From NCBI RefSeq assembly GCF_023205095.1, contig NZ_CP046242.1, positions 1,415,001 through 1,479,000 of the forward strand: a stretch of 64,000 nt of DNA. Direction: 5' to 3'. The translations under genes and the position numbers were made by a program. The notes beneath the pieces are model-generated. The model saw only the letters and a list, made by a program, of their open reading frames with translations, was not told the DNA's origin and searched no databases. Shown one piece after another: positions 9,300 to 16,843 of the stretch (position 1 is its first letter; every line of letters starts with the position of its first letter). The DNA is from Bizionia sp. M204. Lineage in GTDB: Bacteria > Bacteroidota > Bacteroidia > Flavobacteriales > Flavobacteriaceae.

Positions 9300-9860
9300 A
9301 TGATTTCAATACAACCAAAAAAAGGACACTTGCTTATTGCCGAACCTTCTATAATTGGTGACATCTCCTTTAACCGTTCTATCATTCTTTTAGCCGATCA
9401 TACCGATGAAGGCTCTATTGGATTTATTTTAAATAAGCCCTTGGAGTACACTATCAGTGATTTAATTCCAGAATTAGACGCCACGTTTAAGGTCTATAAT
9501 GGCGGACCTGTAGAACAGGATAATCTTTATTTTATACATAAGGTGCCAGAGCTTATACCGAATAGCGTAGAAATTTCTTTAGGAATTTATTGGGGAGGCG
9601 ATTTTAATAAAGTCGCCGAATTAATTGCCAATAATGAGATAAACGAGAAGAATATCCGCTTTTTTCTTGGGTATTCCGGTTGGCAAGCGGATCAATTAAA
9701 CGCGGAATTAAAAACCAATTCCTGGGTTGTAACGGAAAACATTTATAAGCAAAACATTATAGAAAAAGACTATGAAACGTTTTGGAAAGAAAAAATGATG
9801 GAGTTTGGCGGTGATTATACCATTTGGTCCAATGCACCCGAAGACCCTACCTTTAACTAG
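9300..9860 (+). CDS. YqgE/AlgH family protein
   Basis: 186 aa, typical size. Recognised from GHLLIAEPSIIGDISFNRSI, ILLADHTDEGSIGFILNKPL and the central YNGGPVEQDNLYFIH and FLGYSGWQADQL blocks, which are the conserved core of YqgE/AlgH (DUF179). The family is cytoplasmic and poorly understood; AlgH in Pseudomonas was named as an alginate regulator. Nothing in the sequence shows a catalytic site. Its 3' end overlaps the convergent aminotransferase gene by 8 bp. Confidence 0.93.
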   Translation: MISIQPKKGHLLIAEPSIIGDISFNRSIILLADHTDEGSIGFILNKPLEYTISDLIPELDATFKVYNGGPVEQDNLYFIHKVPELIPNSVEISLGIYWGGDFNKVAELIANNEINEKNIRFFLGYSGWQADQLNAELKTNSWVVTENIYKQNIIEKDYETFWKEKMMEFGGDYTIWSNAPEDPTFN

Positions 9861-10698
9861 ACAATCTAATTTTTACTTGTAATTTTTGCAATAGCATTTT
9901 GGCAACCGTATTGTCAAAAGTTTTTTTACGGTATTTACTAATGGGCTGAATACCCGTTATAACATTGGTAATAAATAACCCATCGGCTTTTTGCAATTCA
10001 AAAGGTGAAATAGATACTTCTTCTAGCTCATAATCCGGTAACTGCGTAATAAGTTCCATAATTTGCTTTCGCATAACCCCTTTTAAGCAACCATCAGAAA
10101 GTGGTGGTGTTTTAATACAGTTGCCACGAACTAAAAACAAATTCCCATTTAAAGCTTCTATTACTTTTTTATCGGTGTTCAACAATAAGGCGTTTTGCAG
10201 CTTGTTTTCTTCGGCATACACACTACCTACTACATTAATGGCCTTATTATTCGTTTTTAAGGTGGATAATAAACTAGGCGACACGTAGAAATCTTTAAAC
10301 AAATCCACTTCATAATCCCCATCATTCATCAAATAAAAATCAGCATCCAATGCGCTGACAGAAATAACAAATCCCACTTCCTTACTGCTTGGGTTATACA
10401 AACCACCTTCAGCACGAAATACAGTTAATTTAACACGCGACGTGTTATTTGCAAGCTTATTTTCGGATAGTGCTTTTTGAATTTCTGCTTCTAGGAATTC
10501 CATGGTAAAGCGCATGGGGATTTCCATACGCATAATCCGCATGGAAGCCATCAGGCGAAAATAGTGATCCTCCCAAAACAAGAGTTTGCCATGTGAATAT
10601 TTACAGGTTTCAAAAACAGCATCACCATAAGCAAAACCCCGATTATTTATAGATATCGCGTTGATATCCTCTGTCATTTTTCCGTTGAAATTGATCAT
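9853..10698 (-). CDS. Aminotransferase class IV (4-amino-4-deoxychorismate lyase/BCAT-like)
   Basis: 281 aa from the ATG at 10698. PLP-dependent fold type IV enzyme. It starts MINFNGKMTED with the N-terminal NNRGFAYGDAVFETCKY motif of the PabC/BCAT/D-amino-acid transaminase group; the PLP lysine is likely within LSTLKTNNKA. The C-terminal block VISPF-like (EEVSISPFELQKADGLFITN) ends in the ITGIQPIS loop. Substrate cannot be fixed: aminodeoxychorismate lyase (folate) or a branched-chain aminotransferase are both possible. A TTG at 10728 would add ten residues and would place the coding region over a terminator-like hairpin, so I reject it. The ATG directly abuts the T-tract of that hairpin. 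Confidence 0.9.
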   Translation of the reverse strand: MINFNGKMTEDINAISINNRGFAYGDAVFETCKYSHGKLLFWEDHYFRLMASMRIMRMEIPMRFTMEFLEAEIQKALSENKLANNTSRVKLTVFRAEGGLYNPSSKEVGFVISVSALDADFYLMNDGDYEVDLFKDFYVSPSLLSTLKTNNKAINVVGSVYAEENKLQNALLLNTDKKVIEALNGNLFLVRGNCIKTPPLSDGCLKGVMRKQIMELITQLPDYELEEVSISPFELQKADGLFITNVITGIQPISKYRKKTFDNTVAKMLLQKLQVKIRLSS

Positions 10699-10699
10699 A

Positions 10700-10727
10700 A
10701 AAAAAGTCCCGAATTTTATTCGGGACA
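10700..10727 (-). terminator. Terminator or attenuator between the START-like gene and the aminotransferase
   Basis: On the minus strand, a perfect 9-bp stem GTCCCGAAT/ATTCGGGAC with a three-base loop, followed by seven T that run straight into the aminotransferase ATG. It can terminate transcription from the START-like gene; whether it regulates the next gene is open. Confidence 0.75.
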
Positions 10728-10754
10728 AAGATATGTTTTATAATAGAAACCACC

Positions 10755-11141
10755 TTAAGCGGAACCCAATACTTGTTTTAAATCGGAAATTTGGTTTTCC
10801 CAAAGCATTTTGGCTTCATCCACTTCATCTTCTTCGGCAAAATCGACAATCATAATAGAAACATCTTTGGTAATTTCATCAACTTGAATTCGAATTTCAA
10901 AGAAGTATGGTTCACCTTCATCGGCAGCCCAACGAAATTTAATACGTTCGCCACTTTTCTTACTGACTAAACTTGCTTGTTCTTCGGATCCATCCCAGAT
11001 AAATTTAAAAAGTTCGCCTCTTGAATTTACATTCTCGGCAAACCACTCGGAAAGGCCCGAAGGTGTTGATATATATTGATATAATAATTGAGGTGAAGCC
11101 TGTATAGGGAACTCCATTTCAAATTTTACTTTCTCGTTCAT
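10755..11141 (-). CDS. START-like (SRPBCC/AHSA1-type) domain protein
   Basis: 128 aa, one SRPBCC domain. It opens KVKFEMEFPIQASPQLLYQYISTPSGLSEWFAENV, the typical first strand and helix of AHSA1-like START domains, and continues with FKFIWDGSEEQA and a long C-terminal helix (ENQISDLKQVLG). Such proteins bind hydrophobic ligands or assist Hsp90-type chaperones; Bacteroidota members are annotated simply as START-like and have no known function. No signal peptide. It is followed by a strong hairpin with a T-tract. Confidence 0.85.
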   Translation of the reverse strand: MNEKVKFEMEFPIQASPQLLYQYISTPSGLSEWFAENVNSRGELFKFIWDGSEEQASLVSKKSGERIKFRWAADEGEPYFFEIRIQVDEITKDVSIMIVDFAEEDEVDEAKMLWENQISDLKQVLGSA

Positions 11142-11225
11142 AGTTGATTAATTTATGTGCTCAATATATACATTAAATGATGAGAATTAAAATTATTTTT
11201 TATAAATATTTTATGTTGATTTTTA

Positions 11226-11256
11226 TTTGCACGGAATAAATTTGTTGTTATATTTG
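11226..11256 (+). promoter_or_regulatory. Consensus Bacteroidota promoter of the tRNA gene
   Basis: TTTG at 11226-11229, a 19-bp spacer and TATATTTG at 11249-11256. This is a perfect match to the phylum consensus, about 62 bp before the tRNA 5' end. Confidence 0.8.
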
Positions 11257-11317
11257 CAGCCTCAAAAAGCGGTACGAACCACTTTAAATGAGGCGATTTC
11301 TGTAACAACAGGAATAT

Positions 11318-11391
11318 GGCGAGGTAGCTCAGTTGGTTAGAGCGTCGGATTCATAACCCGGAGGTCCCGAGTTCAAATCTCGGTCTCGCTA
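11318..11391 (+). tRNA. tRNA-Met (CAT anticodon)
   Basis: 74 nt cloverleaf. The acceptor stem GGCGAGG pairs with TCTCGCT (G-U at both ends), the D arm contains AGCTCAGTTGGTTAGAGC, the anticodon CAT is at 11352-11354 in a TTCATAA loop, and the T arm is CCGAG-TTCAAAT-CTCGG. CCA is not encoded. The lack of initiator features (the three G-C pairs at the base of the anticodon stem are absent) points to elongator tRNA-Met; a lysidine-modified tRNA-Ile cannot be fully excluded. Confidence 0.93.
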
Positions 11392-11398
11392 CAGCAGT

Positions 11399-11431
11399 AA
11401 AAGTCTTGTACAAACGTACAGGACTTTTTTT
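11399..11431 (+). terminator. Rho-independent terminator of the tRNA gene
   Basis: Stem AGTCTTGTAC/GTACAGGACT (one G-U pair) with an AAAC loop followed by seven T, directly after the tRNA. Confidence 0.85.
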
Positions 11432-11540
11432 ATGCGTTTTACGGAAGCTAGCTTCCAAGTGCAGATGTATGAAAAAAGTCTATAAAAGCCTGAGCCTTTA
11501 AACTTTTACTATTGTCATGGCAGCCCAATAAAGATTCTAT

Positions 11541-11559
11541 AAATCTCGGTCGCGCTACA
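11541..11559 (+). repeat. Duplicated tRNA-Met 3' end, putative attachment site
   Basis: These 19 bases match 11375-11393 (T arm plus acceptor end of the tRNA) at 18 of 19 positions. Repeats of a tRNA 3' end are the usual trace of tyrosine-integrase insertion. The 148 bp between the copies contain the tRNA terminator and a 14-bp palindrome (11443-11456) but no gene. An integrase-like fragment starts 53 bp downstream. Confidence 0.65.
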
Positions 11560-11612
11560 ATTTTTTAATCACATGAAAAACAACGGTTTGACTTTCTTCC
11601 AAGCGTTTTTTT

Positions 11613-11774
11613 ATGCATACAATTTTTGATTACCTTGCCAGAGAATTTGAAAATGAATACGAAAGTGAATACGATTCAACATTGAAGAAAAAATATTCAA
11701 CCCCAAAAATCTACTCGGCAGACGGCAACCTTTCTAAACGATTGTATAACATTTCTCCGTTTTTTTTAGTTTAG
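11613..11774 (+). pseudogene. Tyrosine integrase N-terminal fragment
   Basis: A 53-codon frame starting MHTIFDYL and containing STPKIYSADGNLSKRLY. The TPKIY..GNLSKRWYVYF pattern is how I remember Flavobacteriaceae tyrosine recombinases beginning; here the frame stops right after it (NISPFFLV, stop), and no catalytic R-H-R-Y region follows. The position next to a duplicated tRNA end fits an integrase broken after integration. From 11775 to 12111 no gene is visible, only non-coding sequence and the 11-bp tandem repeat at 12020-12057. Confidence 0.5.
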
Positions 11775-12019
11775 ATAGTGCAACCAAACACCTGAAAACA
11801 ACCGCTGTAAACACACAATGAGACGTTTAAATTCAAACCTTTGGATTTACTGTTTTAGGTTACTGTCATTTTTTTTTAAGTTACTAGCTATACTTTATTC
11901 AGCACCAAAAGCTTTAAACTCTGTCCAGCATAACTAAGCATGTATGTGTTTCTGCGGCTACTAACATCCCAATTCATGTGAAGTTGCTTGCACCCATAAG
12001 GTTTATGGGGATTAGGTAT

Positions 12020-12057
12020 AGGGTATCCATAGGGTATCCATAGGGTATCCATAGGGT
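12020..12057. repeat. Short tandem repeat, 11-bp unit
   Basis: Three full copies of AGGGTATCCAT plus five bases of a fourth, 55 bp before the start of the unknown gene at 12112. It may act as a spacer or be prone to slippage; no known motif is recognised. Confidence 0.8.
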
Positions 12058-12111
12058 TGATACGCTATACCTATTGCTTATATACCTGTTATTCATTATA
12101 TTAGTATTACC

Positions 12112-12858
12112 ATGGCACGACAAAAAGGACCTTTTACAATTTCGGGAACACTGGGCGACATTAATTATTATATAGCCCGTGGTATTGGCTATGAACGAAA
12201 AGCTGGCGGTGGGTTTGATGGGTATGCTATAAAAACAAAAGCCAGTATGCAACCCGTTCGCGATAATTATAACGAATTTGGGACTTGTAGTCGGCTTAGT
12301 AAGCATTTTCGTTTGGCCTTATCGCCGTTTTTAATTGGTATTAAAGGTAAGTTGTTGTACTCCCGAATGATGCAATTGTTTTTAAGCATTAAAGCCTTGG
12401 ATGGTATTTCTATTCGCGGAAAAAGAAACGTGAAGCAGGGTTTACAAACCACCAAAGGCAAGAATTTACTTAAGCAGTATGCCTTAACTTACCAAACTCC
12501 GCTTATAAAAGCCTTAACAGCCCATGGGCGTTTTAATTGGGAAAGGCAACAGTTAACCATTCGTGACTTTAATCCGAGTTTGTTTAAAAAACCCAAAGCT
12601 GCCACCCATATTGGCCTTACTTTGGGTATATTGGATTTTGATTTTGATAGCTTGGCATCTTCGTTACACGTGTCTCCTACCTATTTTTTAGATGTTTGTT
12701 CTGGCAGCACTTCCTTTTACCTAGTCCCCAATAAAGTAAAAGTGCCTGTTCATTTTGGTGTGGCCGTTTTAGGGATACGATTTTATAGCATTGAAGGTGA
12801 TGAATTTTGTGAATTACCCAGGTCTGTTGGTGCTGTGGTACTGGATTGCACAGACTGA
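12112..12858 (+). CDS. Unknown protein, 248 aa
   Basis: I do not recognise a function. The N-terminus (MARQKGPFTISGTLGDINYYIARG) recalls a group of Bacteroidota hypothetical proteins that begin with a KGTIGGITFYK-like hairpin and a basic NGAEFG/RLSKHFR segment; the same layout is seen here (RDNYNEFGTCSRLSKHFRLAL). No signal peptide, membrane helix or catalytic motif is evident; the rest is rich in short hydrophobic strands. Codon use looks coding throughout. It has no partner gene: non-coding DNA with a tandem repeat lies upstream, and a separate NUDIX gene follows after 137 bp. The location just after an integration scar suggests it may have come with the lost element. Confidence 0.65.
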   Translation: MARQKGPFTISGTLGDINYYIARGIGYERKAGGGFDGYAIKTKASMQPVRDNYNEFGTCSRLSKHFRLALSPFLIGIKGKLLYSRMMQLFLSIKALDGISIRGKRNVKQGLQTTKGKNLLKQYALTYQTPLIKALTAHGRFNWERQQLTIRDFNPSLFKKPKAATHIGLTLGILDFDFDSLASSLHVSPTYFLDVCSGSTSFYLVPNKVKVPVHFGVAVLGIRFYSIEGDEFCELPRSVGAVVLDCTD

Positions 12859-12995
12859 TTTTAGGTTGCCATACTTTTCCTTTTGCACTGAAAATACCAT
12901 GTTTGTTCATAAATAAATTATATTTACAAGCACTTAAAAAATTAATAGTACAAACCCTATTGGTTATTTAGATACTGTTTTAAAACCTAAATATC

Positions 12996-13562
12996 ATGAA
13001 CTACCAACTACTACACGAACGCCTTGTATATGATCATGTCTTCCAAATAAAAAAGGCCAAAATTAAACATGACCTATTTAATGCAGGCAGCATGGAAGTA
13101 GAACGGTATTGTTTTGAACGGGGCGATTCTGTAGCCATTGTTATTTATGAAAAAGACACCGATTGTTTGCTGTTTACCAAGCAATTTAGATACCCCACCA
13201 TTAAAGAAGGGGATGGCTGGATACTTGAGCTTACTGCCGGTTCCATAGAAGCTCATGAGGACCCAGAACACCGCGTGAAAATGGAGGTAGAAGAAGAAAT
13301 TGGTTATCAGCTAAACGGACTGGATTTTATAAGTTCATTTTTCGTGTCACCTGGCGGAAGTTCGGAGCGCGTTTTTCTTTTCTATACCGAAGTAAATTCA
13401 TCCGATAACATTTTTAAAGGTGGCGGTTTGATAACTGAAAAAGAGGATATTCAATTGGTAAAAATGCCGGTTCAGGAGGTTCGTAAACACATCAAAAACA
13501 ATCAGTTTCGCGATGCGAAAACCATTATTGGGATTCAATGGTTTATGGGGCATTACCTGTAA
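12996..13562 (+). CDS. NUDIX hydrolase (NudK/ADP-ribose pyrophosphatase-like)
   Basis: 188 aa. Cleaves nucleoside diphosphates linked to another moiety, in this subgroup typically ADP-ribose or GDP-mannose. Layout fits NudK/NudF: an N-terminal strand-rich part (YCFERGDSVAIVIYE), the KQFRYP motif, WILELTAGSIE and then the Nudix box, Gly82-X5-Glu88-X7, followed by MEVEEEIGY at 96-104. The box Arg of REUXEEXGU is Met96 here, while the metal-binding Glu residues are kept. The C-terminal half contains SPGGSSERVFLFYTE, typical for NudK-like dimers. It is a single gene, convergent with the beta-helix gene. Confidence 0.9.
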   Translation: MNYQLLHERLVYDHVFQIKKAKIKHDLFNAGSMEVERYCFERGDSVAIVIYEKDTDCLLFTKQFRYPTIKEGDGWILELTAGSIEAHEDPEHRVKMEVEEEIGYQLNGLDFISSFFVSPGGSSERVFLFYTEVNSSDNIFKGGGLITEKEDIQLVKMPVQEVRKHIKNNQFRDAKTIIGIQWFMGHYL

Positions 13563-13617
13563 TAAAAAAAAACAGCTTTAAGCGCTTTGAGAATCGCGAG
13601 TGGTCTTTACATTATGT

Positions 13618-13644
13618 AAAAAAGCGCCACATTTCAAGTGGCGC
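13618..13644 (-). terminator. Terminator of the beta-helix protein gene
   Basis: On the minus strand, stem GCGCCAC/GTGGCGC with a seven-base loop followed by six T, 25 bp after the stop codon. On the plus strand it has only three T. Confidence 0.85.
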
Positions 13645-13668
13645 CTTTCACTATTACATCCTTCCAAA

Positions 13669-15141
13669 TTATTTAACCACGAGCTTTTTGGTGGCTTTCG
13701 TCCTCTCGCCTGTTAATTCTAAAATATATATACCAGCCTTCAAATCCAAAAACATGCTATTCGCACCCATTTGGAGTGTTTTCTGCATGATTAATTTTCC
13801 ATCTATACTGTATATCTTCATGTGTTTAAAAGCCGTATTATGGGATATGTTTAGTTGTCCGTCTGTAGGATTCGGATACATGGTTACGGCCTTCAATTGG
13901 TGATCGTCTGTACTTAAAAAGCCACACTCTACGGGGTCAAAACTTACTAATCCTAATGTAGAATTATCGTTTTGATGCACGATTACGGCTTCTGCCTCGG
14001 CAAGGGTGTTTGGTGCATTGGTTTCATCCCAACAATTATTCATGGCCATTAATGCGTTGGGTGTATTGTTATAAAGTGCGTAGGTTATGCCACCGTTTCC
14101 ATTTTCAGAAAAGACATTTTGGCCTACATTTGCGGCGCCATCACCCAAGTTAATAGACGCTTCTCCAATAACGGTTATGCCCCAAAGGTTACGACGAATT
14201 TGATTCCCACTAGCAATGACTTCCATACCGCCCGAAGAGGTATTTAAGGAAATACCACTTCCACCCACATTAGGACTTCCTTGTGAATCATTGTCTTCAA
14301 TCCTGTTATTTCTAACGTAAGCAAAGGCATTGTTTCCTACAATGGTCAGTCCATAGCGGTTATCGGTTATAATGTTATCATCGATTATGGCATTTATGGT
14401 ACCTCCAACCAAGTTAGACACGGCAATGCCGCCTACCATATCCAAAGTACGATCGCCTTTAATGGTATTTTGAATAATTTGAATGGGTTCTGTAGTCCTT
14501 GTGGTCCCCATGTTAATTTGCGGCCGGTTGGAATTTGCTTGGTTATTCCCTTCCATATAATTATTAAAAATATACGGTGATACAGCACTATTGGCACCCG
14601 AGCTGATGGCTGGGGTTTGATTAAAGGTAATCGTGTTGTTAGTAATTTGCGGCATACCGCGTGAAAGCGCAATAACGCCGCCCGTTGCAACACCTGACAC
14701 GTTATTGGTAATTAGACAATTGTTAATGATAAACGTTTCAGTAAGCACACGTAAGCCGCCGCCGTATTGAATCGTAGCGTTTTGAATGTTAATATTAGAA
14801 AACTCTTCAAAGCGAAAACCATCATAAGGTGCGGCTGGATTTATGGCTGTAAACGTGACATTATCTGCATTGACGGTAAAGGTTCCAAAAACGGTGATGC
14901 GGACATCGGCTGCTAGTTCCAATGTTACATTTGAATTTATAAGAAAGGTATCTGTTGTGGAAATTATCAAATCATCCACCAAGGTATAGGTGGTGCCTGT
15001 TACCGAAATCGTTGTTGGACTTGCCGCCACCAGATCCTCTAAAGTAAAGGTGGTCCCTGTATCTGGCGTGGTATAACCTTGAGCCGACATGGATCCAATT
15101 AAACCGATGATAGCCAATAAATTAAGTAGTTGTTGTTTCAT
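13669..15141 (-). CDS. Secreted right-handed beta-helix protein with T9SS sorting domain
   Basis: 490 aa. A signal peptide (MKQQLLNLLAIIGLIGSMSAQ) is followed by about 370 residues of parallel beta-helix rungs with repeated NNxI/NNTI turns (ITNNVSG, ITNNTITFNQ, IIDDNIITDNRYG, VRNNRIEDND, ASGNQIRRN), as in the NosD/pectate-lyase-like beta-helix families. The C-terminus has a T9SS type A sorting domain beginning VTMYPNPTDGQLNIS and ending in a Lys-rich TKKLVVK. Likely a surface or secreted protein that binds or cleaves a polysaccharide, but no catalytic residues can be assigned. Single gene with its own terminator. Confidence 0.88.
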   Translation of the reverse strand: MKQQLLNLLAIIGLIGSMSAQGYTTPDTGTTFTLEDLVAASPTTISVTGTTYTLVDDLIISTTDTFLINSNVTLELAADVRITVFGTFTVNADNVTFTAINPAAPYDGFRFEEFSNINIQNATIQYGGGLRVLTETFIINNCLITNNVSGVATGGVIALSRGMPQITNNTITFNQTPAISSGANSAVSPYIFNNYMEGNNQANSNRPQINMGTTRTTEPIQIIQNTIKGDRTLDMVGGIAVSNLVGGTINAIIDDNIITDNRYGLTIVGNNAFAYVRNNRIEDNDSQGSPNVGGSGISLNTSSGGMEVIASGNQIRRNLWGITVIGEASINLGDGAANVGQNVFSENGNGGITYALYNNTPNALMAMNNCWDETNAPNTLAEAEAVIVHQNDNSTLGLVSFDPVECGFLSTDDHQLKAVTMYPNPTDGQLNISHNTAFKHMKIYSIDGKLIMQKTLQMGANSMFLDLKAGIYILELTGERTKATKKLVVK

Positions 15142-15554
15142 GATTTTATGTTTTAAATTTTCATAAAGTTAAAACATATTGCCGGGATTGGCAGTTAAAA
15201 CGGTATTATAAAATCGGCCATTTTTGTTGGTTTGCTTCTAAATTTCTCTCACAACCGTTATTTGGTTCATTTAAAAAATCACGCCTTTGGTTGTAAAAGC
15301 GCGATTTTAAAGAGATCATTTATGCAACTAACGGGGACAACTCCCAATTACATACACCATGAAAACGTTATCTCAACCTCACCAACCTCCCCCCTAATCT
15401 CCCAGGTGAAAAAACTTTATTTTGATTCGGGTTCTGGCGAGGTTGTTTATTCTTTTTTGCCACTATCCAATTAATCTAAACACCTTAAAAAAAGCCTTTA
15501 TTAACAACAACAAAATAAAAACACAGGATTAGTTGCCCATTTAAAACCTAGATA
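15142..15554. other. Gene-less stretch
   Basis: 413 bp upstream of the beta-helix gene. An 80-codon frame on the plus strand (15232-15474) has no recognisable domain and no initiation context; I see no RNA gene, repeat or consensus promoter. Confidence 0.6.
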
Positions 15555-15914
15555 TTAATTCATTATTTCCATTGGTGCCACAATTCTATAACAACGTTCT
15601 TCTCCAAGATATAATGGATTTCCATGTTTCTCTGACCAAAAGCCGTCTAACACATCTTTCGTGATACATTTATACACTACAACACCTTTAAAAATAAGGG
15701 CATCATCGCCTTTATAATTAAAATTAATAACCAAAATATTATCTTTAAAAAAACCTGACCCTAATTGTTCTTGGGACTTGTTTATTATCCATTTTGCAAC
15801 TATTCTTTGGTTTTCGTCCAGAGTCAATTCCAATAATCCTTTGTAGGTCGCTGCTTCTGCATCTTGGTTGCTTCCTATAATGCTAAATTGACCTACTAAT
15901 TCAGTAATTTTCAT
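15555..15914 (-). CDS. Unknown small protein, 119 aa
   Basis: Not recognised. The sequence reads as a small beta-rich domain: GQFSIIGSNQ, YKGLLELTLDENQRIVAKWIIN, then FFKDNILVINFNYKG and VVYKCITKDVLDGFWSEKHGN. The alternation of strands and the FxGxW-like ending resemble small lipocalin-like or DUF-type sheets, but this is only an impression. No signal peptide, so probably cytoplasmic. It stands 119 bp downstream of the M20 peptidase gene on the same strand, so it may be the last gene of the defence island or its neighbour. Confidence 0.65.
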   Translation of the reverse strand: MKITELVGQFSIIGSNQDAEAATYKGLLELTLDENQRIVAKWIINKSQEQLGSGFFKDNILVINFNYKGDDALIFKGVVVYKCITKDVLDGFWSEKHGNPLYLGEERCYRIVAPMEIMN

Positions 15915-16033
15915 TTATAAATTTTTGTTTGATGATGCATCGGTTAAATATTAACATAAACTAAATTATAACGAATGCATATAGTAACCTTAAATTGTAT
16001 TGTAATAGTATTCAAACTTAATACCCTATAGGA

Positions 16034-16843
16034 TTATTTGGCATAAAACTTTAATAACTCCTTAAATTGATCAAATGATTTTTCAATTAAAGGCAAAGAT
16101 AAACTTTCGTTTGGCTCATGAATTTTAGAATATTCATCATTAGGACCAATAGCTAAATAAGGCTGATCTTTTAAAACATGAGTTAAAAAAGGACAAGCAT
16201 CAAATTTGGTTAAACTTCTATTTTCGGTATATGATGTAAATTGGTATTCCCCCAAAAGAGAAGTAACCATTTCCTTTGCTTTCTCTAATTTAACATCTTC
16301 ATTAAGTGTTAAAAAGCGTTGACGCGCACCTGTTAGATCAAAATATCCTGTTTCTTCTATCCAAACATCAACTTTTGGTATTTTTAGTAAAGGAAACTCT
16401 TGGTGGGCAAATGGTGAACCTATTTCCTCTTGACCTTGGAACAACCAATGTATTTCCGGCATATCAGTTTCACTTAATTGTTCAACTGCATACATTCTTA
16501 AAAGCCAAATCCCTAAATTATCTGCAACACCTCTTCCAAATATACGATCATCTGTAATAGTTAATTTGGTTGAAAGAGAATTCCATTTTTCTTCATTAGT
16601 TGGCTCTACATCATAATGACCATAAACTCCAATTTTCGGTGCGTTTTTAAAACTTTTTTTAACAGCATAAATAATTGGTTCATTGCTTTTTTCACCTACT
16701 GTTTCAACCTCGAAACCGAGCACATTTAATTTTTTTATTATAAAATCTAAATTTCTTTTAAGGCCTTTAAAGTTATTTGTTATTGCATCGTTAGATACTA
16801 AATAACTTAATTCCTCAATATAGTTATCTTTATTAAATTTCAT
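16034..16843 (-). CDS. Miniature M20-family metallopeptidase/amidohydrolase
   Basis: 269 aa against about 370-480 for usual M20 enzymes. All zinc-site motifs are present in order: His76 and Asp78 in GVYGHYDVEPT, Asp108 in GRGVADNLG, the catalytic Glu139-Glu140 in GQEEIGS, an acidic ligand in WIEETGY (163-164), and the last His242 in SKIHEPNES. Between residues about 165 and 240 the normal lid/dimerisation domain is reduced to about 75 residues. M20 enzymes hydrolyse amide bonds (peptides, N-acyl amino acids). Its ATG overlaps the PhyH gene by 11 bp and it closes the operon, so it may trim or deprotect a product of the cassette. Confidence 0.85.
   Translation of the reverse strand: MKFNKDNYIEELSYLVSNDAITNNFKGLKRNLDFIIKKLNVLGFEVETVGEKSNEPIIYAVKKSFKNAPKIGVYGHYDVEPTNEEKWNSLSTKLTITDDRIFGRGVADNLGIWLLRMYAVEQLSETDMPEIHWLFQGQEEIGSPFAHQEFPLLKIPKVDVWIEETGYFDLTGARQRFLTLNEDVKLEKAKEMVTSLLGEYQFTSYTENRSLTKFDACPFLTHVLKDQPYLAIGPNDEYSKIHEPNESLSLPLIEKSFDQFKELLKFYAK

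Noticed and set aside
11541-11559. A second tRNA gene
   Set aside because: Only the T arm 3' strand and acceptor end are present, with no anticodon arm or D arm, so it is a duplicated end and not a gene.
11974-12306. 110-codon minus-strand frame over the 11-bp repeat
   Set aside because: Lies across the tandem repeat and the start of the coding gene at 12112; its IPYGYPMD run is just the translated repeat.
15232-15474. 80-codon plus-strand frame upstream of the beta-helix gene
   Set aside because: No domain, no good initiation context and no neighbour on the same strand.
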